DNA of 64,000 nt from Bryoerythrophyllum caledonicum (GCA_963971425.1 OZ020514.1:20371406-20435405); one strand, 5' to 3'; shown: positions 21,358-31,431, numbered from the stretch's first letter. A program made the numbers and translations. Notes: generated by a model from the sequence alone, not told the origin.

Positions 21358-24300
21358 TTAAGGGGGGTCCCGTGTATCGGGGAGGGCTTGATTGTTTTCG
21401 ATTTTGCGTTTATGTAGGAGAATGGACATGGCATATTGAGTAGCGATGGTGTTAATGTTTTTAAAGGACGTTTTAATTGTTTCAATGGGAATTTTGAAGG
21501 TGTCTTCTAGAGTCTTCATAGATGGGATAAAGGTGGTGGCTCGAGCGCCGGATGTGATTACAACTAGGGGGTCCACATTCCATCCGAGGGCCATGATGTC
21601 GTCAATAAGGGGTTGGTATTTATCTATTTTATTTTGGATTGTTTCCGGAGAAAATCTATCATTGCAATATGTGAATTCAATGAATTGAATGGTGTATTCT
21701 TGGTTGATGTTATCGGGTGGTGGGTCATTGTATGGTAAGCCTTTAACACAAAGGATGTCTGGTTTGAGCCTAGCGTTGCAATGACATCTTTGGGTCATAC
21801 ACGAGCATGGGAGTAGCCAAGGGGGGACCGTATTTTCTTGTGGATTGTTATTATAAGTACCAGCGTTCATTAGTATAAAACATCTCGATTTATTGTAGGA
21901 GGTGATTAGTTTTCGGATTTCCCATACCGCTTTATTATGTCTTTTAACAATTAGAGAGTGTATGTGGTGGTTTTGGCATTTGAGTAGGACATGGAGCCAT
22001 GTGTCGGGGTCCGTTGAGGGGCATATGGGACATGTTATGGATGGGAATCTTTCCATTCCAAAGAAGAGTTGTTTGCGAGCGTTTCCCATATATTGACCCG
22101 TACGGAATTTGATGAGGCATGTTATTTGCGAGTCTGAGATGATGGGATTTTTCCAAAAGTTTGTAGAGAGTTCATTGTCTATGTCGTTATTGTTAGTCCA
22201 TTTTTCTATGTTAGGAATATTTTCTGAAATTGTGTCAAGGTTGTTGTAGAGGTCTTGTTTTTTGAGATATTTGCCTAAAAATCTAATTGGGCCTTTGTCG
22301 GGGGTATCTTCTTTGGAGGGCCAATCTTCTTTTTGAAAGTAGTATGGGGTAGCATGGGCATGTTCGTGTGGGTCTTTGGCGTTTTTGTGTGTTTTTTCTC
22401 GCCCTTCTTTTGCTAGTTTGTCTGCTTGCTCGTTGCCATCAATGTTAGCATGGGCTCTCACTTTGTGGAGGGTTGTGATTTGTGTACGGTTTTGTAACAT
22501 TTGGACCATTGATGTTAATATGGTTTGGTCGGGGTGGCTATTGTGAAGGGTAGGGTGTGTTATTTGAGTGTTAAGTAGGTAGAGTGCATTTATACAATCG
22601 GTGAATATATGTGCGGGTTCATCATTGTATTTTGTTGTGATGATTTGTAGTGTTTTGTGGATGGCCATGAGTTCTGCTCTGAGGATATTTTGTAGTCCAT
22701 GAAGTCTTTTGGCTAGTTTAATTTCTTTAGTAGAATTATATATGCCATAGCCAGCTTTTTCTCTGCGCCACGATCCCGGGCTACTTTGTTCTGGTGGTTT
22801 AAAGGAGCCGTCGGTGTAATAACTGTATGTGGGGTTAAATTTTTTTGTGGTATGGGTTTGATAGTCTGGAAGAGGGGGAGGTATGACAGAGTAGTTTAAT
22901 GTGTTGTTGACATAGTTTAGTTTTGACCAGTTTTTACTTTTGTTTACGGAGGTTTGTATGGGTGTTGGTGGAGCCAGTTTTGTGTATAGTCGGTGTATGC
23001 CTAGATTGTTTGTTATAGAGGTAAGTTCCGCAAGTTGTTCTAGGGAACCAAGGGTTTGATTTTGATGATGGACGCATATTATTTGTAATGTAGATGGCTC
23101 TATTCGGGGTTTTTTTAGCTCGGGTGGAATAGTAGGTTCTTCGTATGGTATTGTGTCTGCTTCAAATATTGCAATGATATGGGAATCTGGGAATGGGTTT
23201 GGATGTTGGTTGTTGTTTTGGTACCAATTACTGTTCGGTGTGATGATGATTGTTTTTGTGTTATTTGGATCATATTTGGCGGCAAGTCTAGCCCAATGTA
23301 TGGCTTGTTCCATGTCCTTCTCGTTGTGGGGGTGGGCTATGCCATTACCGGTCCATTTGTAGTCAAAGGCCTTTCCTAGGGATCCAAATATTTTGTCTCT
23401 TTCATGGGGTGAGTAGAATTTTTTTAGTTTGGTAGAACATGTGACCGGGGAAGAGAAGTATGATTGCTCGATATTAAAAGATGAGATCAGTGAGTCTAAA
23501 ATGGGAGTGGGTATTGTGTATTGGGCATTTTTGAGGGGGTCAGTGTTTGGTATTCGGTATTTATACCTTTGGTAGAGCCATATTAGTTCGGTTTCAAAGG
23601 GTTGGGTCATTGGTTCGATGTTTGTAGGGGTTTGGAATTTTGTATTATATTGATTCCATAGCCATTGGAGTCGGGTAACGGGGATTGTGTGTAAATGTCT
23701 GCCGTTTTCTTCGAATAGATGTGCTTTATTGTTATCTATTTGAATTGTGTTTGAGGATGTAAGGATATCATTTTTGGGGTTGCATTCTGTTGTGTAGATG
23801 TTTAAGAGTGGGATAATTATGGGTGGTGTTACGGACCTTGAGTCTGAGGATTGTTCTTGTGGATGGTGGGCAAGGATGATATCTGAGTATATTTTGTTTT
23901 GGATCTTTTGGTAGTATTGTTTTAATTTTTCAATGTTATGTGTGGAGGTATTGGTGTCATGCCGTGGAAAAAGGTCTCTTTGAGGGAGCCATTTATTGTA
24001 TGTATTATCATTGTGTTGCCATTGGCAAAGATATTTTGTGTAGGTATTTTGTATGTTATTTGTGTCTGTGTGTTGGATATGTTTATGGTTTATGATATTA
24101 TTAATGGGGTATGTGGTAGGATTTTTGGAGATGTATGTTGGGGGCCGGGGGTGGTATCTATGTGGAGGGTTAGGGGGATTGGTTGGTGTGGGAATATTTC
24201 TTGGGATGATGTTATTGTTGAGGGTGATGAATGGATCTTTAAGTGTATGAGAGTATGGGTGTATGTTGCAAGGAGTATGACATATAGTGGGGCATGTTAG

Positions 24301-27300
24301 GTGGCAAAATAGTTGTTTAGCAACACTTAGGGCACTCTTTATTAGTTTAGATGGGGTGAAGTGGTAGGTTTTGAAGTCCTCATTGTTCATGATGTGTGTA
24401 CCGTTAGGTAAGGTAATTTGGTTTAGTTCAAAAATATTTTTTGAGAGGAGTTTTTGTAGGAGCTTTTGGGAGAGTTGGGCATTGAGTGTGTTATGATTTA
24501 ATGTTTCTTGGCGCCATAGTATTTCTAGTGTTGTAGGACTAGTGAGGAAGTTCGGGTGCGTACTTTTAAGGTGGGCTTTAGCTACATGTTTTAATAAGAA
24601 GAATGTCCGTGTTATTGGTGATCTTATGCAGTCACTTTTTTTAATTCTCGGTATGTTTTCAGCGCCACCATATTGGGCAAGGACATAGTGAGTTAATCCA
24701 TTATATATTTTCCCAAGTCTTCCTTTATCGTTTAAAGCATTTTGCAGTTGCTCGCCTATACATCGGAGGTATGCGTTTTTGAGGGAGAAGGCTTCAAGTC
24801 CAAATAGGTTATGTGGTAGTTGAGTTATTGCATTTGACATACATTTTGGTAATCCACATATTGTTTTTTGTATGGCTATTATTTTTTTATCAAGTTTTTT
24901 GATAGCTGGCATAGAGTATGGTACACCGTAGAAACTGTATGCCACACCAGGGCGTAGTACGGTATCAACCATTTTTATTTTTTGTTTCATAGTGGCTGGA
25001 CATGTTGTTAGTTCTTTGCATTGTTTGATGAGTTTTGTTGTTGTGGTGTGGATTTGGATTTTCCATTTTAGCGAGGGAACCAGGTTTGTGCCTAAATATA
25101 TGTATGGTTCATTTTGGTGTAGTATGGGGATCGGTTGGTTGCGGTAATTGATATTCGAGGCTTGCATTAGGGCTTTGAAAGTGGTAGGGTTCAATTTGGA
25201 TTTGTTTGGGCATCCGGTAGCGGCACATTTTGGGACACCTACGTCCATACCGGCCCATTTACAATATCTATCAATTTTGTTTAGTTGTATTTGGATTGAT
25301 TTGATTTTATTAGTTATGGTGGCTAGGTCATCCGCGTATGCGGCAGAGTTTATTATGACTTGTGATGTGCCAAAAGTGTACCCGTAATTGCCTCTTTCTA
25401 GCCATCTAAGTAGTGGTTCTAGAAATATAATGAATAGGTATGGGCTTAGGGTATCCCCTTGTATAGTTCCTCTTTGGATGGGTATAGGTTTTGTTTTCCC
25501 AAAGTGTTCACCGGTATAACATGTAGATGATTTAGAATAGATGTTTCCAACAAGTATAGTTGCATCTTTTGGGTAGCCAAGGTCCATCATTATTGCTAGA
25601 AGTCGAGCATGGTCAATTGAGCCAAAGGCATTTTTGAAGTCCACGTATAGTATGTATATATCTTGGTTAGTAAACTTTGCGTCTTCTAGTGCGGCTATTA
25701 TAGTTTGTATTTGTCGTGCGGTACTTCTCTCTGCTCTAAATCCTTCTTGACTATCATGTAGGATTTTGAATTTTTCGCCGTATGAGGATAGTATGGAGGT
25801 GAGTGTACTGGTAAAGAATTTGTATATTGTGTTAGCTAGTGCAATTGGTCTATGGTTGGGTAATATGGACGGGTCGCCTTTTTTGTATAGTAGAATTGTT
25901 GTACTTAATTTCCATGAGTTTGGTATGTGTTTTTGTTTATAGCAGTGGGAGAAGAATAGAAATAATAGCTTGTGAAATCTTGGAGGCATGTTTTTGAGTA
26001 TTGAGTTTGGTATGCCGTCTGGGCCTGGGGCTTTATTATTTCCAAGATTTTGAAGGCATGTGTCGTATGTGGCTCTGTTGAGGTATTTATGTAGTGGAAT
26101 TTCTGGTTCGCCCCGATTGTCAAGGGTATATCCGTCCAGGTCGTGCCAAGGGTATTGGCGTATTGCACATGTGCATTCTATTGTATGTTGTGGCTGGTAA
26201 TTACATGTTGGTACTGTTGGTCTATTGGTTTTTGTTTGTTGGTTGAATATTTCATTCGCAATGTCTTCGGGGCTAGTTAGAATATTATTATATTGATCTT
26301 TGATACAATCCATTGGTGGGGATTCAAGGTTTTTGAAGACTTTTTTGTTAATTTTTTTGGGGCTGATTTCATATAGTTGTTTGTATTTTGAGATGGCTTT
26401 TTTAATGTTTTCTTTTGTGTATTTTGTGATTATTTTCCGGGCTTGTATGTTGGCATTTTTTGCAATTATCGCGATATCTTTTATCCATGTATCGTGGGGA
26501 AGGTCCGGAGGCGGCGGGGTAGGGATTTGGATGTGTTGTACAGTAAGTAGTTCGTTGTGTATGGGGTGGTTACGCCATTGAGGGTTGTTTTTTACAATTC
26601 TAATGGTTTTACGTATGGTATGGTATGTGGTTAAGTGTTGTTTCCAAGTTTTAGAAAGTTTGCGGGGTAGATACCCGCCTTGTTGAGAGGTTCTGTTTGT
26701 CATTTGGGGTATTGGGTGTGCTCTACAAGTTTGTTCTAGTGTATCTGAGATTTTATTGATGATTTTGTCTAGGGTGTGGCATGCTTCTTGCCATTGTGCT
26801 TGTGTTAATTGACTATTGTTTTCAAGAGTGTTTATGAGGGAGTCTATTTGTACGGAGTTTTCTTCGAAGAATTTTGTGTTGAATTTTTCTATGTTGGTTT
26901 TTGGGATGGGGTTGAGTATGCGTATAGTGTCTTTGTTTGGGATTGTAGGAGTTCTACTAATTAGTGTGTTATTTGGGATGTGCAATTGTATGGGTGAGTG
27001 GTCCGAGTTGAGAATAATATCTTTGTTTGTTGTGGAGGTGCATTGTGTATTATTGTTTGTATTTATATAGAATCCATCTATTAGACTCCAATCACTATAA
27101 TTGTAGCCACCTTGTCTAGAAAATTGTGTATCGGTATTGATGTAAGTGAAGTTTAAGTTTTCTGTGAAGCGGCGCCATTGGTAATCAATGTTTTGAGGGG
27201 GGGTGTGATGGTTTCCATTTTGGCGGCCAATTAGCGCTATGTCTCTATTGAAGTCTCCACATAATAGGTATGTATGATTGGGATGATTATTAATATGGGT

Positions 27301-28755
27301 TGTAATAGTGTTTTGTATATCTAAGAGAAATCTAGTATCTTCGGGGTGGGATGGCATATACATGTGAAAGATTAACCACGGTTGTAGTGGGTGATTAGTG
27401 ATTTTGATTATTTGAATGTATGGTGATATGTGCATTGGGGTAGGGATTTTGTTGATGTTGCCTGGGAATGTATATTTTTTGTGTATTAATGTAAGGAGGC
27501 CACCACGGCCCGGTGTGTATGGTCTCCTTTGTTGCATACATCTTGTAAGTGCATGTGTATTGTTAAAGATGAGTTTATAGTCTTGAAATATATTTTGTAT
27601 ATATTTTGTGGATTTTGTGGCGGTTAGTTTTGTTTCTTGTATAACTATAAGAGCCGGTGGTGTGTCTGTGTTTGCGACTAGAGTTTGTAAGCTAGGAAGG
27701 GCAGTGTTTAGTGAGGAGGCATTCCATGTGATTATGTATGTATTTTCTTGGTTTGGTCTAATGTTTTGATTTTGATTTTGAGGAGGGATGTAGGGAAGAG
27801 GTGGGGGTGGGTGGGTGTATTCTGGTATAGGGTCTAGACATTTTAGTGATTCGCTTATGAGGTTGTTAGGGAGGTAAGGGAATTTTAATTTTATTATATC
27901 ATTTGAGGGTGGTATGTCTTGACTATGTAAGAAGTCGTATAGTCTTTTATGTATTGAGTTCTCATGGTTTATAATATTTTGGTTGTCTACTAGGAATTCA
28001 GTGTAGGGGTGTGGAGTGTAAATATGTCGTTCTGGTGGGTTTTGTAGGGTTAGTAAGGTTTGTAGGAGTGTATTAGTCCATGTAATTGTGTTCCAATTTT
28101 GTGGATTTAGAAGTTGGTTACATTCATCTATGTTTGGATGAGTAGAGATTATTAGTGCATATAAGATGTGGGGTGATGGATGCGTATTTTTTTGTTGTAT
28201 GTATTGGGCAATGTTTGGGTGGGAAGTGTTGTGTATGTGGTGTAATGTATGTGTGTTTTTTAGAAATGGTGCGAAGGATTTTGCAATGTATTTATATTCT
28301 GGTTGGAGTTTTATGGTATTAGGTATAAAGTAGATTTTGGCATTTTTCTTATGTGATGTAGGGTGTCTTTTTAGTATATTGGGCATGGGTCCCGGGTTGG
28401 TTTCAATATCTCCTCCTAGAAGTAGTAGAAGTTTATGGTATATATGTTTAGTGGTGTATTTTAAAGGCTTTGTTGTGTTATTAATGACTTGTTGGTTTGG
28501 GGGTAGGTGGGTGTTTGTATTTTGTGTGTGAGTTGTGGGTTTGTTTATTTTTACAGTAGGTGTAGTTGTTTTCGTCTTTAGTTTATTTTTTGTCCATTTG
28601 TTTTTTGTGGTTGTTTTTGTTTTAGTAGTGTATGGATGTATGTATGATTGGTTGTATTTTATCTTGGTTGTTTTTGTCCGTGTGCATATGTAACTATTAT
28701 GTTTAAGACTATTTGTATGTGGGTTTTTAAAGTGGCTTTTAAGTCTTTTTTTCAT
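21358..28755 (-). CDS. ORF2: 2A-like peptide, EEP endonuclease, RT, RNase H, restriction-like endonuclease
   Basis: 2465 residues, ATG at 28755-28753, no internal stop. Residues 1-108 are Lys/Thr-rich. A 2A-like motif ends in DIETNPGP (116-123). EEP/AP endonuclease: about 338-595, with N345, E374, D501/N503 (GDFNRD) and D585/H586 (SDHSP). Reverse transcriptase: about 890-1270, with NKAPGPDGIP, D1039 in YVDF, RGTIQGDTLSP and YADD (1140-1143). Residues about 1560-1960 are unassigned. RNase H: about 1975-2120, with D1982, E2028, D2053 and D2112. The C-terminal zinc knuckle CPIC...H...C (2242-2260) and KRHNKA (2271-2276) lead into a PD-(D/E)XK nuclease like that of R2/NeSL elements: KPD (2331-2333), E2360 in FIEFTYC, then K2376/K2379-Y. 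All catalytic residues I can name are present, so the enzyme set looks functional. The ATG overlaps the end of an upstream low-complexity frame by 17 bases. Confidence 0.92.
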   Translation of the reverse strand: MKKRLKSHFKNPHTNSLKHNSYICTRTKTTKIKYNQSYIHPYTTKTKTTTKNKWTKNKLKTKTTTPTVKINKPTTHTQNTNTHLPPNQQVINNTTKPLKYTTKHIYHKLLLLLGGDIETNPGPMPNILKRHPTSHKKNAKIYFIPNTIKLQPEYKYIAKSFAPFLKNTHTLHHIHNTSHPNIAQYIQQKNTHPSPHILYALIISTHPNIDECNQLLNPQNWNTITWTNTLLQTLLTLQNPPERHIYTPHPYTEFLVDNQNIINHENSIHKRLYDFLHSQDIPPSNDIIKLKFPYLPNNLISESLKCLDPIPEYTHPPPPLPYIPPQNQNQNIRPNQENTYIITWNASSLNTALPSLQTLVANTDTPPALIVIQETKLTATKSTKYIQNIFQDYKLIFNNTHALTRCMQQRRPYTPGRGGLLTLIHKKYTFPGNINKIPTPMHISPYIQIIKITNHPLQPWLIFHMYMPSHPEDTRFLLDIQNTITTHINNHPNHTYLLCGDFNRDIALIGRQNGNHHTPPQNIDYQWRRFTENLNFTYINTDTQFSRQGGYNYSDWSLIDGFYINTNNNTQCTSTTNKDIILNSDHSPIQLHIPNNTLISRTPTIPNKDTIRILNPIPKTNIEKFNTKFFEENSVQIDSLINTLENNSQLTQAQWQEACHTLDKIINKISDTLEQTCRAHPIPQMTNRTSQQGGYLPRKLSKTWKQHLTTYHTIRKTIRIVKNNPQWRNHPIHNELLTVQHIQIPTPPPPDLPHDTWIKDIAIIAKNANIQARKIITKYTKENIKKAISKYKQLYEISPKKINKKVFKNLESPPMDCIKDQYNNILTSPEDIANEIFNQQTKTNRPTVPTCNYQPQHTIECTCAIRQYPWHDLDGYTLDNRGEPEIPLHKYLNRATYDTCLQNLGNNKAPGPDGIPNSILKNMPPRFHKLLFLFFSHCYKQKHIPNSWKLSTTILLYKKGDPSILPNHRPIALANTIYKFFTSTLTSILSSYGEKFKILHDSQEGFRAERSTARQIQTIIAALEDAKFTNQDIYILYVDFKNAFGSIDHARLLAIMMDLGYPKDATILVGNIYSKSSTCYTGEHFGKTKPIPIQRGTIQGDTLSPYLFIIFLEPLLRWLERGNYGYTFGTSQVIINSAAYADDLATITNKIKSIQIQLNKIDRYCKWAGMDVGVPKCAATGCPNKSKLNPTTFKALMQASNINYRNQPIPILHQNEPYIYLGTNLVPSLKWKIQIHTTTTKLIKQCKELTTCPATMKQKIKMVDTVLRPGVAYSFYGVPYSMPAIKKLDKKIIAIQKTICGLPKCMSNAITQLPHNLFGLEAFSLKNAYLRCIGEQLQNALNDKGRLGKIYNGLTHYVLAQYGGAENIPRIKKSDCIRSPITRTFFLLKHVAKAHLKSTHPNFLTSPTTLEILWRQETLNHNTLNAQLSQKLLQKLLSKNIFELNQITLPNGTHIMNNEDFKTYHFTPSKLIKSALSVAKQLFCHLTCPTICHTPCNIHPYSHTLKDPFITLNNNIIPRNIPTPTNPPNPPHRYHPRPPTYISKNPTTYPINNIINHKHIQHTDTNNIQNTYTKYLCQWQHNDNTYNKWLPQRDLFPRHDTNTSTHNIEKLKQYYQKIQNKIYSDIILAHHPQEQSSDSRSVTPPIIIPLLNIYTTECNPKNDILTSSNTIQIDNNKAHLFEENGRHLHTIPVTRLQWLWNQYNTKFQTPTNIEPMTQPFETELIWLYQRYKYRIPNTDPLKNAQYTIPTPILDSLISSFNIEQSYFSSPVTCSTKLKKFYSPHERDKIFGSLGKAFDYKWTGNGIAHPHNEKDMEQAIHWARLAAKYDPNNTKTIIITPNSNWYQNNNQHPNPFPDSHIIAIFEADTIPYEEPTIPPELKKPRIEPSTLQIICVHHQNQTLGSLEQLAELTSITNNLGIHRLYTKLAPPTPIQTSVNKSKNWSKLNYVNNTLNYSVIPPPLPDYQTHTTKKFNPTYSYYTDGSFKPPEQSSPGSWRREKAGYGIYNSTKEIKLAKRLHGLQNILRAELMAIHKTLQIITTKYNDEPAHIFTDCINALYLLNTQITHPTLHNSHPDQTILTSMVQMLQNRTQITTLHKVRAHANIDGNEQADKLAKEGREKTHKNAKDPHEHAHATPYYFQKEDWPSKEDTPDKGPIRFLGKYLKKQDLYNNLDTISENIPNIEKWTNNNDIDNELSTNFWKNPIISDSQITCLIKFRTGQYMGNARKQLFFGMERFPSITCPICPSTDPDTWLHVLLKCQNHHIHSLIVKRHNKAVWEIRKLITSYNKSRCFILMNAGTYNNNPQENTVPPWLLPCSCMTQRCHCNARLKPDILCVKGLPYNDPPPDNINQEYTIQFIEFTYCNDRFSPETIQNKIDKYQPLIDDIMALGWNVDPLVVITSGARATTFIPSMKTLEDTFKIPIETIKTSFKNINTIATQYAMSILLHKRKIENNQALPDTRDPP
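28387..28431 (-). other. 2A-like self-separating peptide in ORF2
   Basis: Residues 109-123 read LLLLLGGDIETNPGP, matching the 2A consensus D-(V/I)-E-x-N-P-G-P preceded by a hydrophobic run. In known 2A peptides the ribosome fails to join G and P, which would release residues 1-122 from the endonuclease-RT protein starting at P123. 2A-like sequences are known at the N-terminus of some trypanosome and animal non-LTR elements. Activity here is inferred from the motif. Confidence 0.85.
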
Positions 28756-29815
28756 ATGCGGTGTTATTATATACTTTGTGGTTCGTACAATTGTTTGTCT
28801 TGGTATTTGTATTCGTATCTTTGTTAGTATTTGTGTTAGTATTCATATGAGTACATGTACTATTGGTATTCATATTTAGTACTAGTATTTTGTGGTAGGT
28901 GGATTTTTTGTTTTGTTTTAGAATTTTTTGTTTTTGTATGTGGCTTTCGTATTTTAATTTTCGTTTATTTGATTGTGTGTATTTGACTTTGTATATGTTT
29001 TTTTGGGTGGTTTGTTTTGTATACTTGCGTGTATATGTAGTTGTGTTTGGTTTTATACTAGTATTTATACATATGTTTGTATGAGTATGTGCCTTGATAT
29101 TTGTCTTGGTGTTTGTATCCATTTTTGTGTTAGTATTTATATTAGTATTCGTATTGGTATTCGGATCAGTATCCGTATTAGTATCTGTATCAGTATATGT
29201 TCCGGTATAGTTCTGAGTGTACGTATTAGTATATATATACATATCAGTATATTTATCAGGGATTATACCAGTATACGAACGGATATATGTATTAGTGTTT
29301 ATATTCGTATACGTACTAGTGTACTTCTCAATGTTTGTATTAGTGTTTGTATCGGTATATGTACTAGTATATGTAGCAGCGTATGTATTAGTATTTGTAT
29401 TGGTATTTGTATTATTATTTTTAAATGTCGGATAGTATGTTTCTGAATTAGGTTTTGTATGTATTTTACGATGTATTCTTATGTTATAAGTGCTTTCTAT
29501 ATTATGTAGTGTGCGATATTTTTTTATGTAGTATTTAGTATAGTCTTTGAGGTATTTAGTATAGTATTTGTATTGAATATGGCATTTAATACAGTATTTG
29601 TGTTTTGTGTGGTACCCTATGTATTGTAGTCTATTTATTCTAGTAAGGTGTATGTATTGTGTATAGTCCTTTGTACGGTATACTTGTTTTGTATTTATAT
29701 ACTTGTATACTATTATGTATTTAATTGCATATCTATACGAGTACACTACTCTATATCGTATTTTGTAGTATACTATAAAAGAGGTATGTTTTGCTATGTG
29801 GTCCTTGGAGCTCAC
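28739..29815 (-). other. low-complexity spacer with a long open frame (358 codons)
   Basis: The frame begins at a GTG overlapping the ORF1 stop (one base upstream frame) and ends in a TAA inside ORF2. It has no ATG for its first ~185 codons. The product would be Thr/Asn/Tyr-rich because the DNA at about 29110-29440 is a degenerate hexamer repeat of AATACN type. The opposite strand is open across the same region too, as expected for stop-poor repeats. I favour an untranslated spacer between ORF1 and ORF2, but a -1 shift at the ORF1 end would read straight into it, so a fusion cannot be excluded. Confidence 0.5.
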
Positions 29816-31431
29816 ATGTTTGGCCGGTTTTCTTCAATTCTTGGATTGTTGACTCTTCCGGTGAATGCTCTCATACTTTGGAGGGTGGCTAGCATTGATT
29901 CTTGAATGCACTCCATTTGAGTCTTCAATTCGTCATGTAATTTGTCGGTGTATTCCTTGTTCTCTTGCCTTAGCTTCTTGTTGTTTTCCTCCAATAGTTC
30001 CACCATGTCCTTCTTGGTGATGTGCTCGTTCTTCTCTTGCATGTTGAACGTGGTGATGGTGTTGACAATTGCGGTGTTGATGTCTTCAAACCCGAACTCC
30101 TTTACTTGTTCGGCGGTAGGAGGATCCACCCCCTCTAGGCTTCTTCTATGCGGTGCGAAGTCCACATAGTTTCCCCCTATCTCGTGAGTTTTCTTCACAA
30201 AAGTCCTATACACTATGGGGTTAGCACAAAGGACGTTGGCACTACCGTTGTGGTGAGTGCCATTGTCCCGGTGGAACCATATAGAGCGCACATTAGTACC
30301 TCCCATGACTTTGTATATTTCATGGGTTGTATTTGCAAGGTCCAAGCGGATAGGGAGAGGAGATAAGGTGAGTGTTAAAGCATCCTTTCTAGACTTAGTT
30401 TCGAAAATACCTTTTGGTCCTTTGGTGTCAAGGACTTGTCTTGCTTGCAAGATTTCACTTCGCATGGTGACGTGATGTGCTAGTATCTTCTTCACTTGTT
30501 GAGGGGTGGTGGCAATGATGAAGGCGTGTGAGTCTCCACTTGCTTTTTGGACGCCCGAAATCTCAAACTTGTGGCCACGGTGAAAGCTATTGCCAAGTAT
30601 CTCCTTAAAGAGTACTTGTGCGGAGACCCCTATCAAAGTGTCGCACTTGATCTTCACGGAGAGGTTAGATCCTTTGGCAATGCCATGATAGGATTTGCAC
30701 ACTTTCCCAACTACACACTCATCATCAATAGTTAGAATAAAGGGCCTAAGGCCCTTAAGTAACATTAGTCCATCAATCTCCGGTTTAAGGAGATGCAATT
30801 TAATGTTTCTGGCCCAAACCCCTTTAGTTTTCCCATTCTTGATGCTTAGGCATTGGATGGCAATTGGATCGATAAGGTCTTCTCCTAAAGCAATGTTCAT
30901 TTTCTTTAGTCTTTCTTCAACCATTTTTTTGACTACATCATGCATGAGTGGATTTTTAGGTGTTTCAAAGAAGATGGCAATATGAAAGTCAAGAGAGAGG
31001 CCAGAATTCTCACTAGTTTTGATGTCAAATGGCACTTGGGTGATGTTGAAATGTTGGCTCATACCATCGCTTGTTGACATGGGGTAAAGTATTTGTGGGA
31101 TTCGGGGGAAGGCCATCCTTGCGTTGCATACCTCCATAGCCTCATCCGCCTTCATGCCACGTGTGACCATGTCCTCTATGGATTCCCCACTATACAATTC
31201 TTCGGCACCATCTTCCACCGCCAAGGTCTCCATGTCTTGGAATCCTAACCAAAATTTAAACTTTGAAAATTCTGGGTCTTGGAGTGGCTTACCTTTTTCT
31301 GTGATCGACACTTTGCTCTTCTTGTGGCTGCTAGTTGCTGCTGTGCCCTTCTGTGGAGCCCTGATAGGGCTTTCTTCCAGGCCCTCCATGTCGACATTGC
31401 TATAGTCATAGCTCCTGGAGTTCCCTGTCAT
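29812..31431 (-). CDS. ORF1 protein of the retrotransposon (539 residues)
   Basis: The open frame extends far upstream, but only from a TTG; the first ATG is at 31431-31429 (MTGNSRSYDYSN), with a second at 31389. I therefore set a 539-residue product ending in a TGA at 29814-29812. The middle ~400 residues are a compact, mixed alpha/beta-looking region without a zinc knuckle (KIKCDTLIGVSAQVLFKEIL, HAFIIATTPQQVKKILAHHV). The last ~75 residues are a strong coiled-coil candidate (KKDMVELLEENNKKLRQENK and on). Size, position and a coiled coil fit a LINE ORF1p, an RNA-binding chaperone that packages the transcript. I do not recognise the core domain; an RRM-like fold is possible. Confidence 0.75.
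   Translation of the reverse strand: MTGNSRSYDYSNVDMEGLEESPIRAPQKGTAATSSHKKSKVSITEKGKPLQDPEFSKFKFWLGFQDMETLAVEDGAEELYSGESIEDMVTRGMKADEAMEVCNARMAFPRIPQILYPMSTSDGMSQHFNITQVPFDIKTSENSGLSLDFHIAIFFETPKNPLMHDVVKKMVEERLKKMNIALGEDLIDPIAIQCLSIKNGKTKGVWARNIKLHLLKPEIDGLMLLKGLRPFILTIDDECVVGKVCKSYHGIAKGSNLSVKIKCDTLIGVSAQVLFKEILGNSFHRGHKFEISGVQKASGDSHAFIIATTPQQVKKILAHHVTMRSEILQARQVLDTKGPKGIFETKSRKDALTLTLSPLPIRLDLANTTHEIYKVMGGTNVRSIWFHRDNGTHHNGSANVLCANPIVYRTFVKKTHEIGGNYVDFAPHRRSLEGVDPPTAEQVKEFGFEDINTAIVNTITTFNMQEKNEHITKKDMVELLEENNKKLRQENKEYTDKLHDELKTQMECIQESMLATLQSMRAFTGRVNNPRIEENRPNM

Noticed and set aside
28739-28760. Programmed -1 frameshift into ORF2 at the A-run
   Set aside because: ORF2 lies in the +1 frame relative to the upstream frame, so a -1 slip at the A-run would not enter it. 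ORF2 also has its own ATG.
23153-29446. Plus-strand ORFs opposite the retrotransposon (hydrophobic Val/Leu/Cys-rich)
   Set aside because: They are antisense shadows of the A-rich ORF2 and spacer; none has a recognisable domain.
28739-29815. A third retrotransposon protein-coding ORF
   Set aside because: It starts at GTG, has no ATG for ~185 codons, and its openness follows from a stop-poor hexamer repeat that is open on the other strand too. Kept as a spacer with a caveat.
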